DNA from: Agriotes lineatus
Taxonomy: Eukaryota; Arthropoda; Insecta; Coleoptera; Elateridae
Length of the DNA: 64,000 bases
NCBI GenBank assembly: GCA_940337035.1
Contig: CALNHX010007743.1
Span: 1 to 64,000, forward strand
Direction of reading: 5' to 3'
Of this stretch, positions 9,520-23,029 are shown piece by piece. How positions within the stretch are numbered: the first letter of the stretch is position 1; every line of letters starts with the position of its first letter. The notes under the pieces are model-generated. The model ran no database searches. It was not told where the DNA came from and saw only the letters and a list, made by a program, of their open reading frames with translations. Both the position numbers and the translations under genes were made by a program.

Positions 9520-9990
9520 ATTACATAATAATAATAATAATATTAATAATAATAGCTTTATTTCCACAAAAGTATACAAGTATAACGTAATATAAAATTT
9601 AAAAAGAAGAAAAAAGCAAGATTTTGTGGGAATCTTAAGGTGATGTCCCAGTATAGAAGTTGAACTCCATACTGATCAAAACTTAACCTTAAATGACAAG
9701 AGTTCAAAACCATACAAAATCTAATGCCTAAGCCTAAACCACAGTCTATAAACTACCTAAATTCTGTGTCGGCAGTAACCACAAGTGAACTATAACAATA
9801 TACAATAAACAATTAGCAGAACTTGCATCCGGATACTCGTACAAAAAAAAAAAGAAAAATGATTACTTAATTAACTGTTCGGGGAATATGCGATTGAAAG
9901 TATGTTTTTTAAAACTATGAATTGACAGGCTTTTGAGGGAAAAGGGATAGAATTATATATCTTGCCGATAGGGTACGAAAAAGACCGTTC
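9520..9990 (-). mobile_element. Probable LINE 3' untranslated end with (ATT)n tail
   Basis: On the minus strand the sequence ends ...GGAAATAAAGCTATTATTATT, a polyadenylation-like signal followed by a TAATAA-type simple repeat (9522-9555). This is the usual 3' end of several insect non-LTR retrotransposons. No RT coding sequence is attached before the BEL element begins at 10003. Assignment rests on the tail only. Confidence 0.4.
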
Positions 9991-10002
9991 AAAAAGAGCA
10001 GT

Positions 10003-10449
10003 TATTAGGTTAGTATAGCTTTAGTATAGTTATTATTTTATAAGTTAATTATTTCCGCATTTGCATATTATATTAACGGCGTTAGTTAAAATTATCACCG
10101 ATAGAGGGACCAACAATGATGAATTTTCGTATTTTTAAAATGTGTTGCCTTGAATGCATAACAACCCATATACCTGGTCCTCTTCCGGAAACGCACCACT
10201 ATTCTTTTAACCACCCTCGAACGAGACAACGCCTTATGTGTAACCCGCGCTCGGCAACGACTTTTTGCTCTGTGTGAAACAGCAGTCGATTTCTGTTGAA
10301 GACGAAATTGCTATAATTCCGTTGATCCCGCTCCTGCTATTTTCATCAGATTGGTAAGTCAAGGCAATTTATTAATTGTGTATTTATTATTTCTTGTTCT
10401 TGATCTATTAGTTGATTAATTAAATTCATTGTTGTACGCGCCGCAATCA
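10003..10449 (+). repeat. BEL/Pao 5' LTR
   Basis: 447 bp, matching the split 3' LTR base for base over long stretches, with a 22-bp length difference near 10410 and scattered substitutions (GCTCTG against GTTCTG). It should contain the promoter for the element. No TATA box stands out. Confidence 0.85.
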
Positions 10450-10453
10450 TTTT

Positions 10454-10471
10454 TGGTCCTTCGATTTCGGA
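10454..10471 (+). promoter_or_regulatory. Candidate primer-binding site
   Basis: TGGTCCTTCGATTTCGGA begins 4 bp after the 5' LTR. A TGG start complementary to a tRNA CCA end is the expected position and form for minus-strand priming. The tRNA species was not identified. Confidence 0.5.
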
Positions 10472-10885
10472 TATTCGCTTAATTAATTAATTAGTAGATT
10501 TCCATCGCATAATTCGCCTTGTGAAAACGCCGCATTTTGCAATTTATTTTAGTGTTCAGTATAGGTTATTGTTAGTTTAGCGTTTGGGGAGTAAAATTGA
10601 ATAAGCAACAGTATTGTGATACAGCTAAGTACACTTTTTCCAATTACATGATTGTTTAATTGTTGGCAAATATAGTTCGTTATCTTAGTTCCTTTGTGTG
10701 AAGGAGGGTGACCCGTGTTTAGTTTAGCCGCTAAGGGCTACCACATGTGCCGTGCCCATTTAAAATTCCGCTGAAACCTAATCTTTTTTGAAGGGTCTCG
10801 CCAAGTGGCAAATTCCAGCTAACTATTCGCTGTCGCGGCAAACTCGTCTAGTTTTGAATTTAATAAGCAATTTTCTGCTTTTAAA

Positions 10886-13800
10886 ATGCCTCCTAAAATC
10901 AATGCGAAATATATTGAAACTCGTGCGCTACGAGATAGTTTGATAAACAAATTAACGGAAACATTAGAAATTGCGCAAATAGCACAAAATGAACCCGCAC
11001 GCGCTTTTATATTTAAAAGACGGTATCAAGATGTTGATGGAATTTATTCTAAATTACAAGCTGCACATAAAAATGTAATAACTCACTTATCAAGCCAAGA
11101 CGACCCAGATTTTAAAACTGAAGATTCAATTAGGACAAATTATGATGCGATCTTTTACGAAGTGTGCGCTCTGTACGACCAATTATTCCCATCGGAGTTG
11201 CGTACATCTAATTCAACGGCTTCAACTGGTAACGGAAATGGCAACGGAAATGGTAACATTCGTCTCCCAAAAATTCAATTGCGCCACTTTAATGGGAGTT
11301 TGGACACTTGGTCTTCCTTTTTTCAGTTATTTAATACTGTAATCCACAATGTGACAACACTATCGAACATTGAGAAGTTTCAGTATTTAATTAGTTGCCT
11401 TTCTGATGAACCATTAAATTTAATAAAATCGCTACAGTTATCAGAGGATAATTATTCAATTGCGTATCAGATCTTAATAGATCGGTATGACAATAAACGC
11501 AGATTGGCCACCCATTATTGGCAAAAAATTCATTCTTTAACATCGTTAAAGGAAGAATCCCCCAAGGGCCTTCGAGAATTATTTGATAATTTCCGGGAAA
11601 ACCTCGCAGCATTACGCGCTTTAAAAATCGCCGATTCTCTTGAAGATTTTATTCTATTAAACACTTTATTGTCCAAACTTGATCCAAATACACGCAGGTT
11701 ATTCGAATCTGAAATTCGAGATTTAAAACAGGAAGTCCCGACCTTCCAAATTCTTGAAACCTTTATTGAAAGTCAATGTAGGGTTCTGGATACTGTGAAA
11801 AATTCGCAGCCATCTGCACAGCGCTATAACCCCAAAATTCAAAATAAAGAATCCAAACGGATCTTTCATGTAACATCAACCCAGGTATCTTTTAACAAGT
11901 GTTTCATCTGCAATACAGATCATTCGACTTACTCGTGTCCCGAATTATCTGAGAAAACGCCGCAACAGCGCTTTGAGTTGGTAAGCTCAAAAAAATTGTG
12001 CGTTAATTGCCTTAGTGGATTACATCACACGCGCGAGTGTAAATCTAAGGTAAAATGTCGCAAATGTAATAAATTTCATCACACGCTCTTGCACTTTGGA
12101 AAATTGAGTTCGCAACCTGAACGCATTGTTGATTCAGGAACAATTTTGCAACCGCAACTGCCATCTTCTTCAACCGAATCGATCGCAGTTAATAACCCTG
12201 AGCTTTCCGTTGCAGCGTTAGTTAGCTCCACTTCCAATAAACTCGTGCTGTTATCAACAGTTCTTTTAGATATCCGGGATTCAGCGGGACATCCACACAC
12301 AATACGGGCAATCCTTGACGGCGGTAGTGAAGGTTGCTTCATAACTGCTAGTTGTGTTCAACGTTTAGGGCTACGCGTTAAAAACAATAATAGAATTCAA
12401 GTTCAGGGCATAGGATCTTCGGCTACTCTGGCCTCATCTGGAGTAGTTAACTGTTGTATTTACCCGCGCGATGAAATTCAGCCATCTCATATTATTGAGG
12501 CTCACGTAATTCCGTGTATTTCGCGAAATATTCCAGCTGCTCCAGTGGATGCGTCAACTTGGAGCCATATAAAAACGCTTCGATTGGCAGATCCACAATT
12601 TCATACGCCTAGTAAGGTAGATTTGTTACTTGGGGCGGATATTTTTGCTCAACTGCTACGACCTGGCATATTGGTGGGACCACCCGCAGCTATAAATACC
12701 ATTTTCGGTTGGGTCTTATCTGGCCAGGCGCATGTGGACAGTTCAAGTCGCGTAAATTCTTTCTTAGTTTCGCTTTCCCAACAAAACTTAGATTCGACTT
12801 TAAGAAAATTTTGGGAAATTGAAGAAATGTCTGGCCCAATTCCGCCCTCGCAGGATGATATATGTGAGAAATTATTCACTTCATCAGTGGATCGTGACCC
12901 TAATGGACGATACACTGTTGCATTGCCCTTTAAAACTCATAATCCTGAATTTCCTAATTCTCGATCGGTGGCTCTTCGCCGTTTTCATTTATTAGAAAAA
13001 CGGTTCTCGCGTGATGAGTCTCTTCGCAAGGCATATCTTGAATTTATGAAGGATTACCTCGAAAGTGGCCATATGTCTCTCGCAAACGGTTCTGTACAAT
13101 CAAACGAGGCGTATTATATACCACATCATTGTGTGTTTAAGTTGGAGAATAATTCAACAAAAATGCGTGTTGTCTTCGATGCTAGTGCTAAAGCATCTAA
13201 CGAAGAATCCCTTAATGATTCATTGTACTCTGGTCCCAAGTTATTGCCAAATATTATAAACGTTCTGCTAAAATTTAGGTCTCACTCGGTCGTCTTCGTT
13301 GCTGATGTGAAACAAATGTATCGTCAAATACTTATCGCTCCCTCATGTAGAGACTACCAGAGAATCTTGTGGAGATTTTCAGAGCACGACTCCATTCAAG
13401 AATATATATTAAACACCGTGACCTACGGTGTCTCCGCAAGTCCATTCTTGGCTATAAGAACGCTTCATCAGCTAGCCCAAGATGAACAATTACATTTTCC
13501 CTTGGCGTCCGCTGTTCTTAAGGAAGACGTGTATGTCGATGATGTCGTCTCCGGTTGTAGTTCTCTACTAGAAGCCCGTGCTGTGCAGGATCAGCTGATT
13601 AAGCTTTTGAAAAGGGGAGGTTTTTTATTGCGTAAGTGGTCAAGTAATGTCCCTGAATTACTTTCAAATTTGGACTCGAGTTTATGCCAAGACGGTTTAT
13701 CATTTGATGGTGAGTCCCAATCAACTGTTAAAATTCTAGGTCTGCAATGGTTTCCATCACTAGATGTTTTCTCGTTCAAGGTTGATCCTATTGAGCAAAT

Positions 13801-16063
13801 TTGCACAAAACGCCATATTCTGTCTGAAATAGCCAGAATATTTGATCCTCTTGGATTTTTATCCCCGCTAACCTTCTTTAGCAAACGCTTGATTCAACAT
13901 TTGTGGTGCCTAGGAATAGATTGGGACGCAACACCACCAAATGATGTCGTTGATCGTTGGAACGAGTATCGTAACCAACTATCTTTAATTACTACCATCC
14001 GCATTGATCGGCACCTGCTGACAAAAAACCCTTCGATTGTCGAACTTCATGCGTTCTGTGATGCCTCGGAGGCCGGATATGCCGCAGTGGTCTATTTTCG
14101 AGTAGCAGACCATTCAAATAATGTATCTGTAAAATTCGTCACCGCCAAAACCAAGGTGGCACCCTTAAAAAGGCGCCCACTTCCGCAGTTAGAACTCTGT
14201 GGGGCGTACCTCTTATCCAATGTGGTGTCATCGGTTATGGCAATTTATTCGAATCAGATTTCGCAAGTTGTTGCCTGGTCAGATTCCACCATTGTGCTTG
14301 CTTGGTTACACTCATCGCCACATCGCTGGAAAACCTTTGTCAGTAATAGGGTTAGCCACATCCAAGAACGCGTGCCGCCTTCAGCCTGGCGTCACATTCG
14401 ATCAGAGGATAATCCCGCTGATTGCGCTTCCCGTGGTTTATTACCGCGTGAATTACTTAGCCATCCCTTATGGTGGACTGGCCCCACGTGGCTCACGCAA
14501 TCACCTGAGGCATGGCCCACGCTAAAAATAAACTCCTCCGAAGTTCATGATGCAGTGAAAAAGGAAGAGAGAAGCATTAGTGTTTTTGTGGCACATGTTG
14601 ATGATTTGTTTGAACCCTGGAACCATCTTCTACGTAAATATTCATTGCTCAGTAGGATTCTAAGGGTAGTTGCCTATTGCCTTCGCTTTATAAATAGTTT
14701 GAAGAACCGTGCAACCCGCTTAGTCGGTGCCTGCACTTCAATTGAATTACATGAGGCCCTGCTTATCTTGGTAAAGCAAGTGCAACGCCAAACTTTTCAT
14801 GAGGTTATAGAAAACCTAACACTAAACAAGCCACTTCCAAAGTCCCTTCGAAAGTTAAGTCCATTTCTTGATGACCGAGGTATTCTCAGGGTGGGCGGCA
14901 GGTTGCGTAACTCTCTTCTATCATTTGAAGAAAAACACCCTGCTTTACTTCCGCAGTCTCATCGACTAACGACACTGATCATAGAAGATGTTCACAATAA
15001 AAACCTTCATCCTGGTCCACGCACGCTTGACTATTTAATTAGGCAACATTTCTGGATCCTGTCTTCTCAGCGCGCTATCCGCCGTTCCCTATCCAGATGC
15101 TTTAGGTGCTTTCGAATAAAGCCAAAGTCTCTACAGCCACCAATGGGCGATCTACCAGCCTTTAGAGTACAGCAGGTAAAGGCATTTTATTCAGTGGGAG
15201 TTGATTTTGGGGGTCCATATACCATAACTATGGGTAGAGTCCGAGGTGCCAAAACATATAAGGCATATATCTGTCTGTTCGTTTGTTTGGCTACTAAGGC
15301 GCTCCATTTAGAGCTAGTTTCCGACCTCTCCACAGACGCCTTCCTCGCTGCATTGCGGCGTTTTATTGCTCGTCGCGGTCGATGTGGTCTCATTATGAGT
15401 GATTGTGGCACCAATTTCATCGGAGCCGCACGTACCCTTTCGACCTATTTTAAGACAGCTGTCGACCAAGAAGGTATAACCTAGAAATTTAATCCCCCGT
15501 CTGCTCCACATTTTGGAGGTATCTGGGAGGCGGGAATCAAGTCCGTGAAAACACATCTAATGCGTGTGATTGGGGAGCAGATCCTCACATTTGAAGAGTT
15601 GTCGACGGTTCTCGCACAAATTGAAGCCATATTGAACTCACGCCCGCTATGCCCCTTAAGTTCCGATCCCAATGACCTGGAGGTATTGACTCCAGGCCAC
15701 TATTTGACATTAGCGCCACTGACATGCATCCCTGATCCGAATTACATTGAAATAAGCTCTAATAGAGTTAATCGCTGGCAGCTGCTACAAAAGATGCACC
15801 AACAATTTTGGAAAAGGTGGCATCACGAGTACCTGCATACGCTCCAACAACGAGCTAAATGGACATCAGTGTCTACGCAACTCCAACCTGGATCCTTGGT
15901 GTTAATCAAGGATGATTTATCTCCCCCATTGCGTTGGCGCATGGGTCGGGTCATCCAGCTGCATCCAGACGTACAGGGTATTTCCCGCGTTGCCACAATT
16001 AAAACTGTACAGGGTACATTAAAACGGCCCCTAGTAAAATTGTGTCCTCTCCCAAATCAATAA
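10886..16063 (+). pseudogene. BEL/Pao gag-pol polyprotein with one in-frame stop
   Basis: One frame runs 1,532 codons, meets a TAG at 15482-15484, and continues in the same frame for 192 codons to a stop at 16063. Order of domains (approximate residues): gag with zinc knuckles (CFICNTDHSTYSC and following CxxC/H motifs, 337-405); A17-type aspartic protease with DGGSEG (about 476; the usual motif is DSGS); RT with VVFDASAK and YVDD (742-890); RNase H with FCDASE, SDST and EDNPADCASRG (1052-1190); integrase HHCC (1370-1420), then Asp in VGVDFGG (about 1438) and in MSDCGTNF (about 1503). The stop falls between the second Asp and the catalytic Glu region (PHFGGIWEAG), so integrase would be truncated. 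Everything else looks intact. The start is the first ATG after a 430-bp leader. Confidence 0.93.
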
Positions 16064-16079
16064 TTGTTAAAATACCTTG

Positions 16080-16096
16080 TATTTTGGTGGGCGGCA
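16080..16096 (+). promoter_or_regulatory. Candidate polypurine-rich tract before BEL 3' LTR
   Basis: TTTTGGTGGGCGGCA directly precedes the 3' LTR start at 16097. A G-rich stretch here would prime plus-strand synthesis. Position supports the call; the tract is short and not purely purine. Confidence 0.4.
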
Positions 16097-16144
16097 TGTT
16101 AGGTTAGTATAGCTTTAGTATAGTTATTATTTTATAAGGTAATT
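16097..16144 (+). repeat. BEL/Pao 3' LTR, first part
   Basis: 48 bp beginning TGTTAGGTTAGTATAGC, identical to the 5' LTR start except for two bases. It is broken at AATT, the target duplication of the inserted element. Confidence 0.85.
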
Positions 16145-17642
16145 TGTAATGCTATCTGGGACCTCGTAATAATTTCAGGTTTATAATTAATTTGGAAAGT
16201 GCCCCTGTAGCATTAACAAATATGCCCTTTTTAAGATTGGTAGCTCTAGTATGGGTGAGGGCTCAATTGACTATTACTCTGACGGACTTAAAGAATCAGG
16301 TTTGACTACTATATACATTTATTGCCTACTCATGTACAAAACTAAAATAATATGGATGTGTTCTTCGTATAAAGTTACAATTTAATTATATTTGATTTTT
16401 CGTCCTGGTTTTCGGAGACGGTAGGCCACCTCTTATGCACCGATGTATACCCGTGAGCTTCGATGTATAAGGTCTGCGAGATCAAGTTGGTACAACTGGA
16501 AACCAAAATAAAAATTAAATATGTCAATACGTGTCGGTGTAAACAAAAGGAAGATTCTGATTTATTTTTAATTATGAAATGACTGGATCGGAACTATAAT
16601 TTGTTTAAATTAAATACACAACTGCACACGTGCAACTCCCAGTGATAAGTTAAGAGTGCAGTCGACCCTTGACCGTAGATCAAAATTCCTTTCGAGGTTA
16701 TCTTATAAAACGGCGCGTGTGAAGGCCGCTATAATATATGCTATCACCGGGTAAGTATCTAATTTGTACAACTGCTTACTATCTTCTACATGAGATGTGA
16801 ACTGACTCTACAATTTGCAAATATTTAATGCCAACGAAATTTACTCTAAAGTACTTTGAAGTATATGCAAATTCAACTCTATTCTGACAGGTGTTTAGTG
16901 GCTTTACTAGATTTGAGTTATTGTTACTTCAATGTTCGTCGAGGTTATGTCTAAATGTTAGCTTTAGTCTTACGGAATAAACCCAATTGAAACTCGCCGA
17001 TATTCCAGCCGAGTTCGATTGTATTTTATTCACTCTGTAGGATTGCCTGGACCGCTCGCCCACGAAAATAAGTTATTTCGATAACCAAATATAATCTTAA
17101 TTCGTGTGCGAACGCTCGTGACAAACCTTACGGAATTATAAGAATAAAACATGCACCATCCGATTCCAGATTGGTGCGAAATAGCCTTATTGTTTTCAAT
17201 TTACAAATAAATCCTAATAAACGCAGTCCGAGCCCAGAAATACGTTTATGTAGGCAGGTACCTGGGGGAGATCGAGTTAATATTTCGAATTATTCAGGTC
17301 GGGTTTCTGGTCGGAGATCCGGGATGTACTGCGGCACCAGCCGCTGAAGGCGGCTGGAAGCCCGGTGAAATTCTGGTGGATATCTCCCCGAGTACGCTGC
17401 TCGAATTTTATTTTAAACGCGGCGATCGGCTCTCGGGACTTCTCGATTAATAAGGAAGGACTGCGCGGAAACCGATCCTCCGTTCCGCTCGCGTCGATCG
17501 ACGGGCTAGCGCTAATTTTGCCAGTTCGAGCGCTTTGAAAAATTCCCATTGTTGTAACGTTCATTGTTGGCCTAGACGAAAATTAAGCGCTATTAATTTT
17601 AAATTAACTTAGATCGCGCTTAATTCGGAGTGAAACGTTACA
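16145..17642. repeat. Element 1 left LTR
   Basis: 1,498 bp. It differs from the right LTR at roughly ten positions, mostly single-base length changes in short runs (for example CTGGGGG against CTGGGG), so the copies are about 99% alike. Some of those indels could be sequencing errors. Confidence 0.85.
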
Positions 17643-17689
17643 CAGGCCCCTCTCTTCGGAAAGCGAAGGACTACCGGTGAAGAAGAGGT

Positions 17690-19312
17690 TGTAATGCTTG
17701 CTCTCTGTCATAGAGCTTATTTACAATCTTACACCTCGGATAGCTCAAAAATTAGTCGGAGAATTATTCGGTTCTTTCAGATATGTACCACAGCGTAGCA
17801 TAAATATCAACAACAGACTTTTAAAATGTTTATTCTACTTATCTATGCTTACAACAAATAAATGAAATGTATATTATTGGCAAATAAACAATCTTCTGGA
17901 ATAACGGACGCTGTATCCCTGGTACGTCGGCAACCAGCCTCACACGGTCGAAATACAGGCAGGCCTACTTCACAGGATTGTAGGTTTGAATTTTGAACAC
18001 GTTCGGGGCCGCTTTGTGCCTTCGGAGTTCGTATCGAGAAAGTCCGTGTTCGCGGACAGTTGCTGTCAAACGCCTCGTGTTGTTTACGTTTGTACTGGGA
18101 ATACAGAAGCCAAATTAATACAAATAATGTATTTTCTCACCTACACGGGCAGCCGCGATTATCGCCTGGGCTTCGGTGTATGTTTCCACGGGGATCCGGG
18201 TCGGGCTTCGCGAGTTACGAGTTCGGTCTGCGTGAATCAACTTCCAAGTACTTACACTCTCTGAAGACGGTCCCCCAGGTGATGTGGTTGTTTACAACGC
18301 CGTGGAAGACTTGGAGGTAGGTAACTGATTCTGTATTCAAAGTAATTAATAGCAAGTCACGTAATCGCCTATATTGTTAGCTGGGATTTGGGCTCTTAGC
18401 CGGGGGAATCGAATTACAATGTTTTTGAGCTAAAACTCGGGCCTAGTGACAGTTATTGACGAGGAATATTAGAGCTTCCTCTTAGGGCTGGTTAACTAGT
18501 CTGAATGGTCGAGTAGAGCTTCTCGTGGAGTTGTTCCACTCTACTGGATTCGGGGAAATAACAAAGGTTCGGAGTTAATTAGTAATAATTTCGGCGATGA
18601 GGGCGCAAGATCTTAGCCACCAGATCAGCCGAAGTTCGGAACAATTATTAATAATTTCAGCGATGAGGGCGCTATATCTTAGCCACCAGATCAGCTGAGG
18701 TTCGGGATAATTATTAACAATTTCAGCGAGGAGGGCGCTATATCTTAGCCACCAGATCAGCTGAGGTTCGGGATAATTATTAACAATTTCAGCGATGAGG
18801 GCGCTATATCTTAGCCACCAGATCAGCTGAGGTTCGGGATAATTATTAACAATTTCAGCGATGAGGGCGCTATATCTTAGCCACCAGATCAGCTGAGGTT
18901 CGGGATAATTATTAACGGTATCTGGTCGGGATCGGGTTTTCAGGAAAACAAGTGTTTCCGGGAAAATCTCTCTTCGGCAGGAACAGGGATACGGGCAGGT
19001 GGAACTGGGATCTGGAACTGGGATAGAAGTAGAGCTGGGGAAGTAGGTTCGGATCTCTGTGTCTCTCTGGGAAAATCTGCCTCGGAATCGGCTCCGCTGT
19101 TCGTTTTATGCGACTTCGAGCGCTTCTAAAAGTGGGGAGAAACAGCGCGCGACGCACTTTTGTACTTACGTGACGTCGGTCACTGCGCTCTGCTTATCGC
19201 CTCGTGCATTGACATTACGGAGATTACGATAACGTGAGGTCGGACAAGGATCAAATTTAAATATTATATTAATATTGTTAAATACAAATTTGATCTGCAG
19301 GCAAACGTTACA
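17690..19312. repeat. Element 2 left LTR
   Basis: 1,623 bp, apparently identical to the right copy at every place compared, implying a very recent insertion. It contains a 66-bp tandem array (18570-18915). Short ORFs in it occur identically in the right LTR and look like chance. Confidence 0.88.
18570..18915. repeat. Five 66-bp tandem repeats in element 2 LTR
   Basis: The period is exactly 66 bp: the GGGCGC mark recurs at 18601, 18667, 18733, 18799 and 18865. The first unit is most diverged. Each unit carries TTAGCCACCAGATCAGC. The array is repeated in the right LTR at 21911-22256. Such arrays in LTRs often hold transcription-factor sites, but no specific factor can be named. Confidence 0.9.
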
Positions 19313-19439
19313 TATGCCGGTGTCCTCGAAGGAGACCGAAGTTCGGTGGTTAACTTCTTCAACGAGGCCCTCAAAACAATACAGGGAATCGCCTGGAGAT
19401 CTAGCGATTATTCGGACGGGACACATAAAACATTCATGC

Positions 19440-19860
19440 TAGGAAACGCGCGGGTACTAGAATTTTAACGGACATTTCATCGGGAACTATACACAGTATA
19501 AGTGAAATTATATACAGGTCGAGTAAAATTTTAACGGATGTTTCTCTAGAAACTATATACAGGGCGAGTAACATTTTAACTCTAAACTTGCTAGTTGAAT
19601 AGGGATGAGGTTGCGGTTTCAACCTATATTCAATCAGGATATCTATATATACAGGATGCGTAAAATTTTAACGGGTGCTTTTCGGAAGCTATATACAGGA
19701 CGTGTAAAATTTTACCGGGTGTTTCTTTGAAAATTATATACAGGATGAGTACAATATATATAGGACGAGTAAAATATTAACTCAAAACTTGCTAGTTCAA
19801 TAGTGAGGTTGCGGTTTCAACCTATATTCAGTCCGGATATTTCTGCGGAGAAAAATTACA
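19440..19860. repeat. Degenerate tandem repeats inside element 2
   Basis: About six copies of a ~55-bp motif containing TATACAGG and GAGTAAAATTTTAAC, plus two copies of GAGGTTGCGGTTTCAACC (about 19607 and 19804). Non-coding. Confidence 0.6.
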
Positions 19861-21030
19861 TATGAGATACACATGCAATATACAGGACAGGGCAGTAATC
19901 GCGGTTTCGATCTACCGGTCCTTCAGGGTAGCATTCACATTCATAATGGATGCATTGGGGTGCATTCTATCGCACAAAAATTTGCACTCGACGGAGTGAA
20001 CGCGCGCTTCTTATAGGCACTGGGGCGAAATGCTGCGTTCAAGGAGTGCACACACAAACTCATCAGGCGGTTGCAAAACTGCGGTCTCAGCTTGCAAATG
20101 ACCTCAAGCGAAGAGTTTCAAACGTCGTCGCGGTATCGACGAGCATTCATACAAGAAAACATCCAGGCTGCCGGATAGCCTTTCAAACGCCGTCGCGGTA
20201 TCGACAGGCATTCACACAAAACTATTTCATCGGGAAAATTGCGGCTGCTGCGGAAATCAGCATATAGTCTTCGGGACAACGGTATACATGACTCAGGATT
20301 CTGGTACGGGAAATCACATTCACTCCTTCAAGCTTCGACTAATCGTCTACTATCTCCTGCCAAAATCCGGGTTTACGGGGACAGAGAGCACGCTCCAAAA
20401 GGAAGAATAACAGGGGAATTCATTCGCACTAACTAGGGCGGCATTCGGACTTACATTCGGAAATCATACACACTTACATGTATCAATTTACAGGGGCACC
20501 AGGTGCTTACACGGGTACCTGCGGAATTTCCACGGACGAGACATCAGGATTGTCTCTCAGGCAGACTGCGGACTACGGATTTCTTTGGACGGGACACGGA
20601 AGACGGTACTACGCGGGCGGACATCTGGGCTGTCCTGGACGGTCCGTAGTATCGTCGGCAATTAGCTAAGGCACCTCGGGGACGCAAAATCCCGTACCAG
20701 CAGTGAAGCCGCTGGCCCTTGAGGGTCGGAGAAGGATTTTCTGGACTAGACAGGATCTAGACAGGCTTTTATCTGGAAAGGACAGGAGCTGGACGGGTAT
20801 CTGGGAATTCTAGACTGGGACATCTCGGTTTCTGGGCTCTGGTAGATTCCCCTGGACGGCTAGGCTGTAACAGGTTTTGTGCATTATTTAAATTACAACA
20901 AAATTTACTGGTTCCGTATTTTCAGAGTTTACTGGGCTCGGGCGCCATCTGGTCATCTAGACACGGGAGCTGATGATATTTGCTAAACTATGTACATATC
21001 TGACTAGGTTCCTGCTCGGACACGCCAATT

Positions 21031-22653
21031 TGTAATGCTTGCTCTCTGTCATAGAGCTTATTTACAATCTTACACCTCGGATAGCTCAAAAATTAGTCGG
21101 AGAATTATTCGGTTCTTTCAGATATGTACCACAGCGTAGCATAAATATCAACAACAGACTTTTAAAATGTTTATTCTACTTATCTATGCTTACAACAAAT
21201 AAATGAAATGTATATTATTGGCAAATAAACAATCTTCTGGAATAACGGACGCTGTATCCCTGGTACGTCGGCAACCAGCCTCACACGGTCGAAATACAGG
21301 CAGGCCTACTTCACAGGATTGTAGGTTTGAATTTTGAACACGTTCGGGGCCGCTTTGTGCCTTCGGAGTTCGTATCGAGAAAGTCCGTGTTCGCGGACAG
21401 TTGCTGTCAAACGCCTCGTGTTGTTTACGTTTGTACTGGGAATACAGAAGCCAAATTAATACAAATAATGTATTTTCTCACCTACACGGGCAGCCGCGAT
21501 TATCGCCTGGGCTTCGGTGTATGTTTCCACGGGGATCCGGGTCGGGCTTCGCGAGTTACGAGTTCGGTCTGCGTGAATCAACTTCCAAGTACTTACACTC
21601 TCTGAAGACGGTCCCCCAGGTGATGTGGTTGTTTACAACGCCGTGGAAGACTTGGAGGTAGGTAACTGATTCTGTATTCAAAGTAATTAATAGCAAGTCA
21701 CGTAATCGCCTATATTGTTAGCTGGGATTTGGGCTCTTAGCCGGGGGAATCGAATTACAATGTTTTTGAGCTAAAACTCGGGCCTAGTGACAGTTATTGA
21801 CGAGGAATATTAGAGCTTCCTCTTAGGGCTGGTTAACTAGTCTGAATGGTCGAGTAGAGCTTCTCGTGGAGTTGTTCCACTCTACTGGATTCGGGGAAAT
21901 AACAAAGGTTCGGAGTTAATTAGTAATAATTTCGGCGATGAGGGCGCAAGATCTTAGCCACCAGATCAGCCGAAGTTCGGAACAATTATTAATAATTTCA
22001 GCGATGAGGGCGCTATATCTTAGCCACCAGATCAGCTGAGGTTCGGGATAATTATTAACAATTTCAGCGAGGAGGGCGCTATATCTTAGCCACCAGATCA
22101 GCTGAGGTTCGGGATAATTATTAACAATTTCAGCGATGAGGGCGCTATATCTTAGCCACCAGATCAGCTGAGGTTCGGGATAATTATTAACAATTTCAGC
22201 GATGAGGGCGCTATATCTTAGCCACCAGATCAGCTGAGGTTCGGGATAATTATTAACGGTATCTGGTCGGGATCGGGTTTTCAGGAAAACAAGTGTTTCC
22301 GGGAAAATCTCTCTTCGGCAGGAACAGGGATACGGGCAGGTGGAACTGGGATCTGGAACTGGGATAGAAGTAGAGCTGGGGAAGTAGGTTCGGATCTCTG
22401 TGTCTCTCTGGGAAAATCTGCCTCGGAATCGGCTCCGCTGTTCGTTTTATGCGACTTCGAGCGCTTCTAAAAGTGGGGAGAAACAGCGCGCGACGCACTT
22501 TTGTACTTACGTGACGTCGGTCACTGCGCTCTGCTTATCGCCTCGTGCATTGACATTACGGAGATTACGATAACGTGAGGTCGGACAAGGATCAAATTTA
22601 AATATTATATTAATATTGTTAAATACAAATTTGATCTGCAGGCAAACGTTACA
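21031..22653. repeat. Element 2 right LTR
   Basis: 1,623 bp, the same length as the left LTR. It includes the five 66-bp repeats (about 21911-22256). Immediately before it is CTCGGACACGCCAATT, closely matching the sequence before element 1's right LTR (CTCGGGGACGCCATTT), so the plus-strand priming region is probably shared by the family. Confidence 0.88.
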
Positions 22654-23029
22654 AGGTCGCGAAAACACCTGGAGCTCGGTTTCTGGTTTATCGGGACGTT
22701 TTTACGGGGCAAGGACTCTTATTCTCGACGGGTTAAAACTATAAGCTGCTGCGTAAACACATACTATTTTCAGGCACTCTTATCCAAGCTTCGGCGGGTT
22801 AACCTACAATATCTTGCCGTCACCCGGGTTTACGGAGACAAGATCACGCTTCAGGATAAGATGGCTGTCACCAGGGGCTGCTAACAGGCGAAAAAAAAAT
22901 CATACAACAGGCGCATGCCACACCAGGGCAAGCGAAATGCTTTACTGGTGGACAGGGATGTCCTTTCGTTGCTATTCGACGGGAGTACTACTGGGCCGCG
23001 GTGTCGGCGTGCAGGTATCTCGGAATATA

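Larger units (their letters stand above)
17690..22653. mobile_element. Non-coding LTR element 2, nested in element 1
   Basis: LTRs at 17690-19312 and 21031-22653 begin TGTAATGCTTGC and end CGTTACA, with the 4-bp duplication AGGT at 17686-17689 and 22654-22657. The 1.7-kb interior is non-coding. It shares phrases with element 1's interior, such as AATCCGGGTTTACGG, GGCTAGGCTGTAACAGG and GGGCGCCA, so both belong to one family despite different LTRs. No primer site of TGG form follows the left LTR. Confidence 0.87.

Noticed and set aside
17986..22498. Identical ORF sets at 17986-19157 and 21327-22498
   Set aside because: Both sets lie in the two LTR copies of element 2. Identity reflects LTR duplication, not gene duplication, and no domain is seen.
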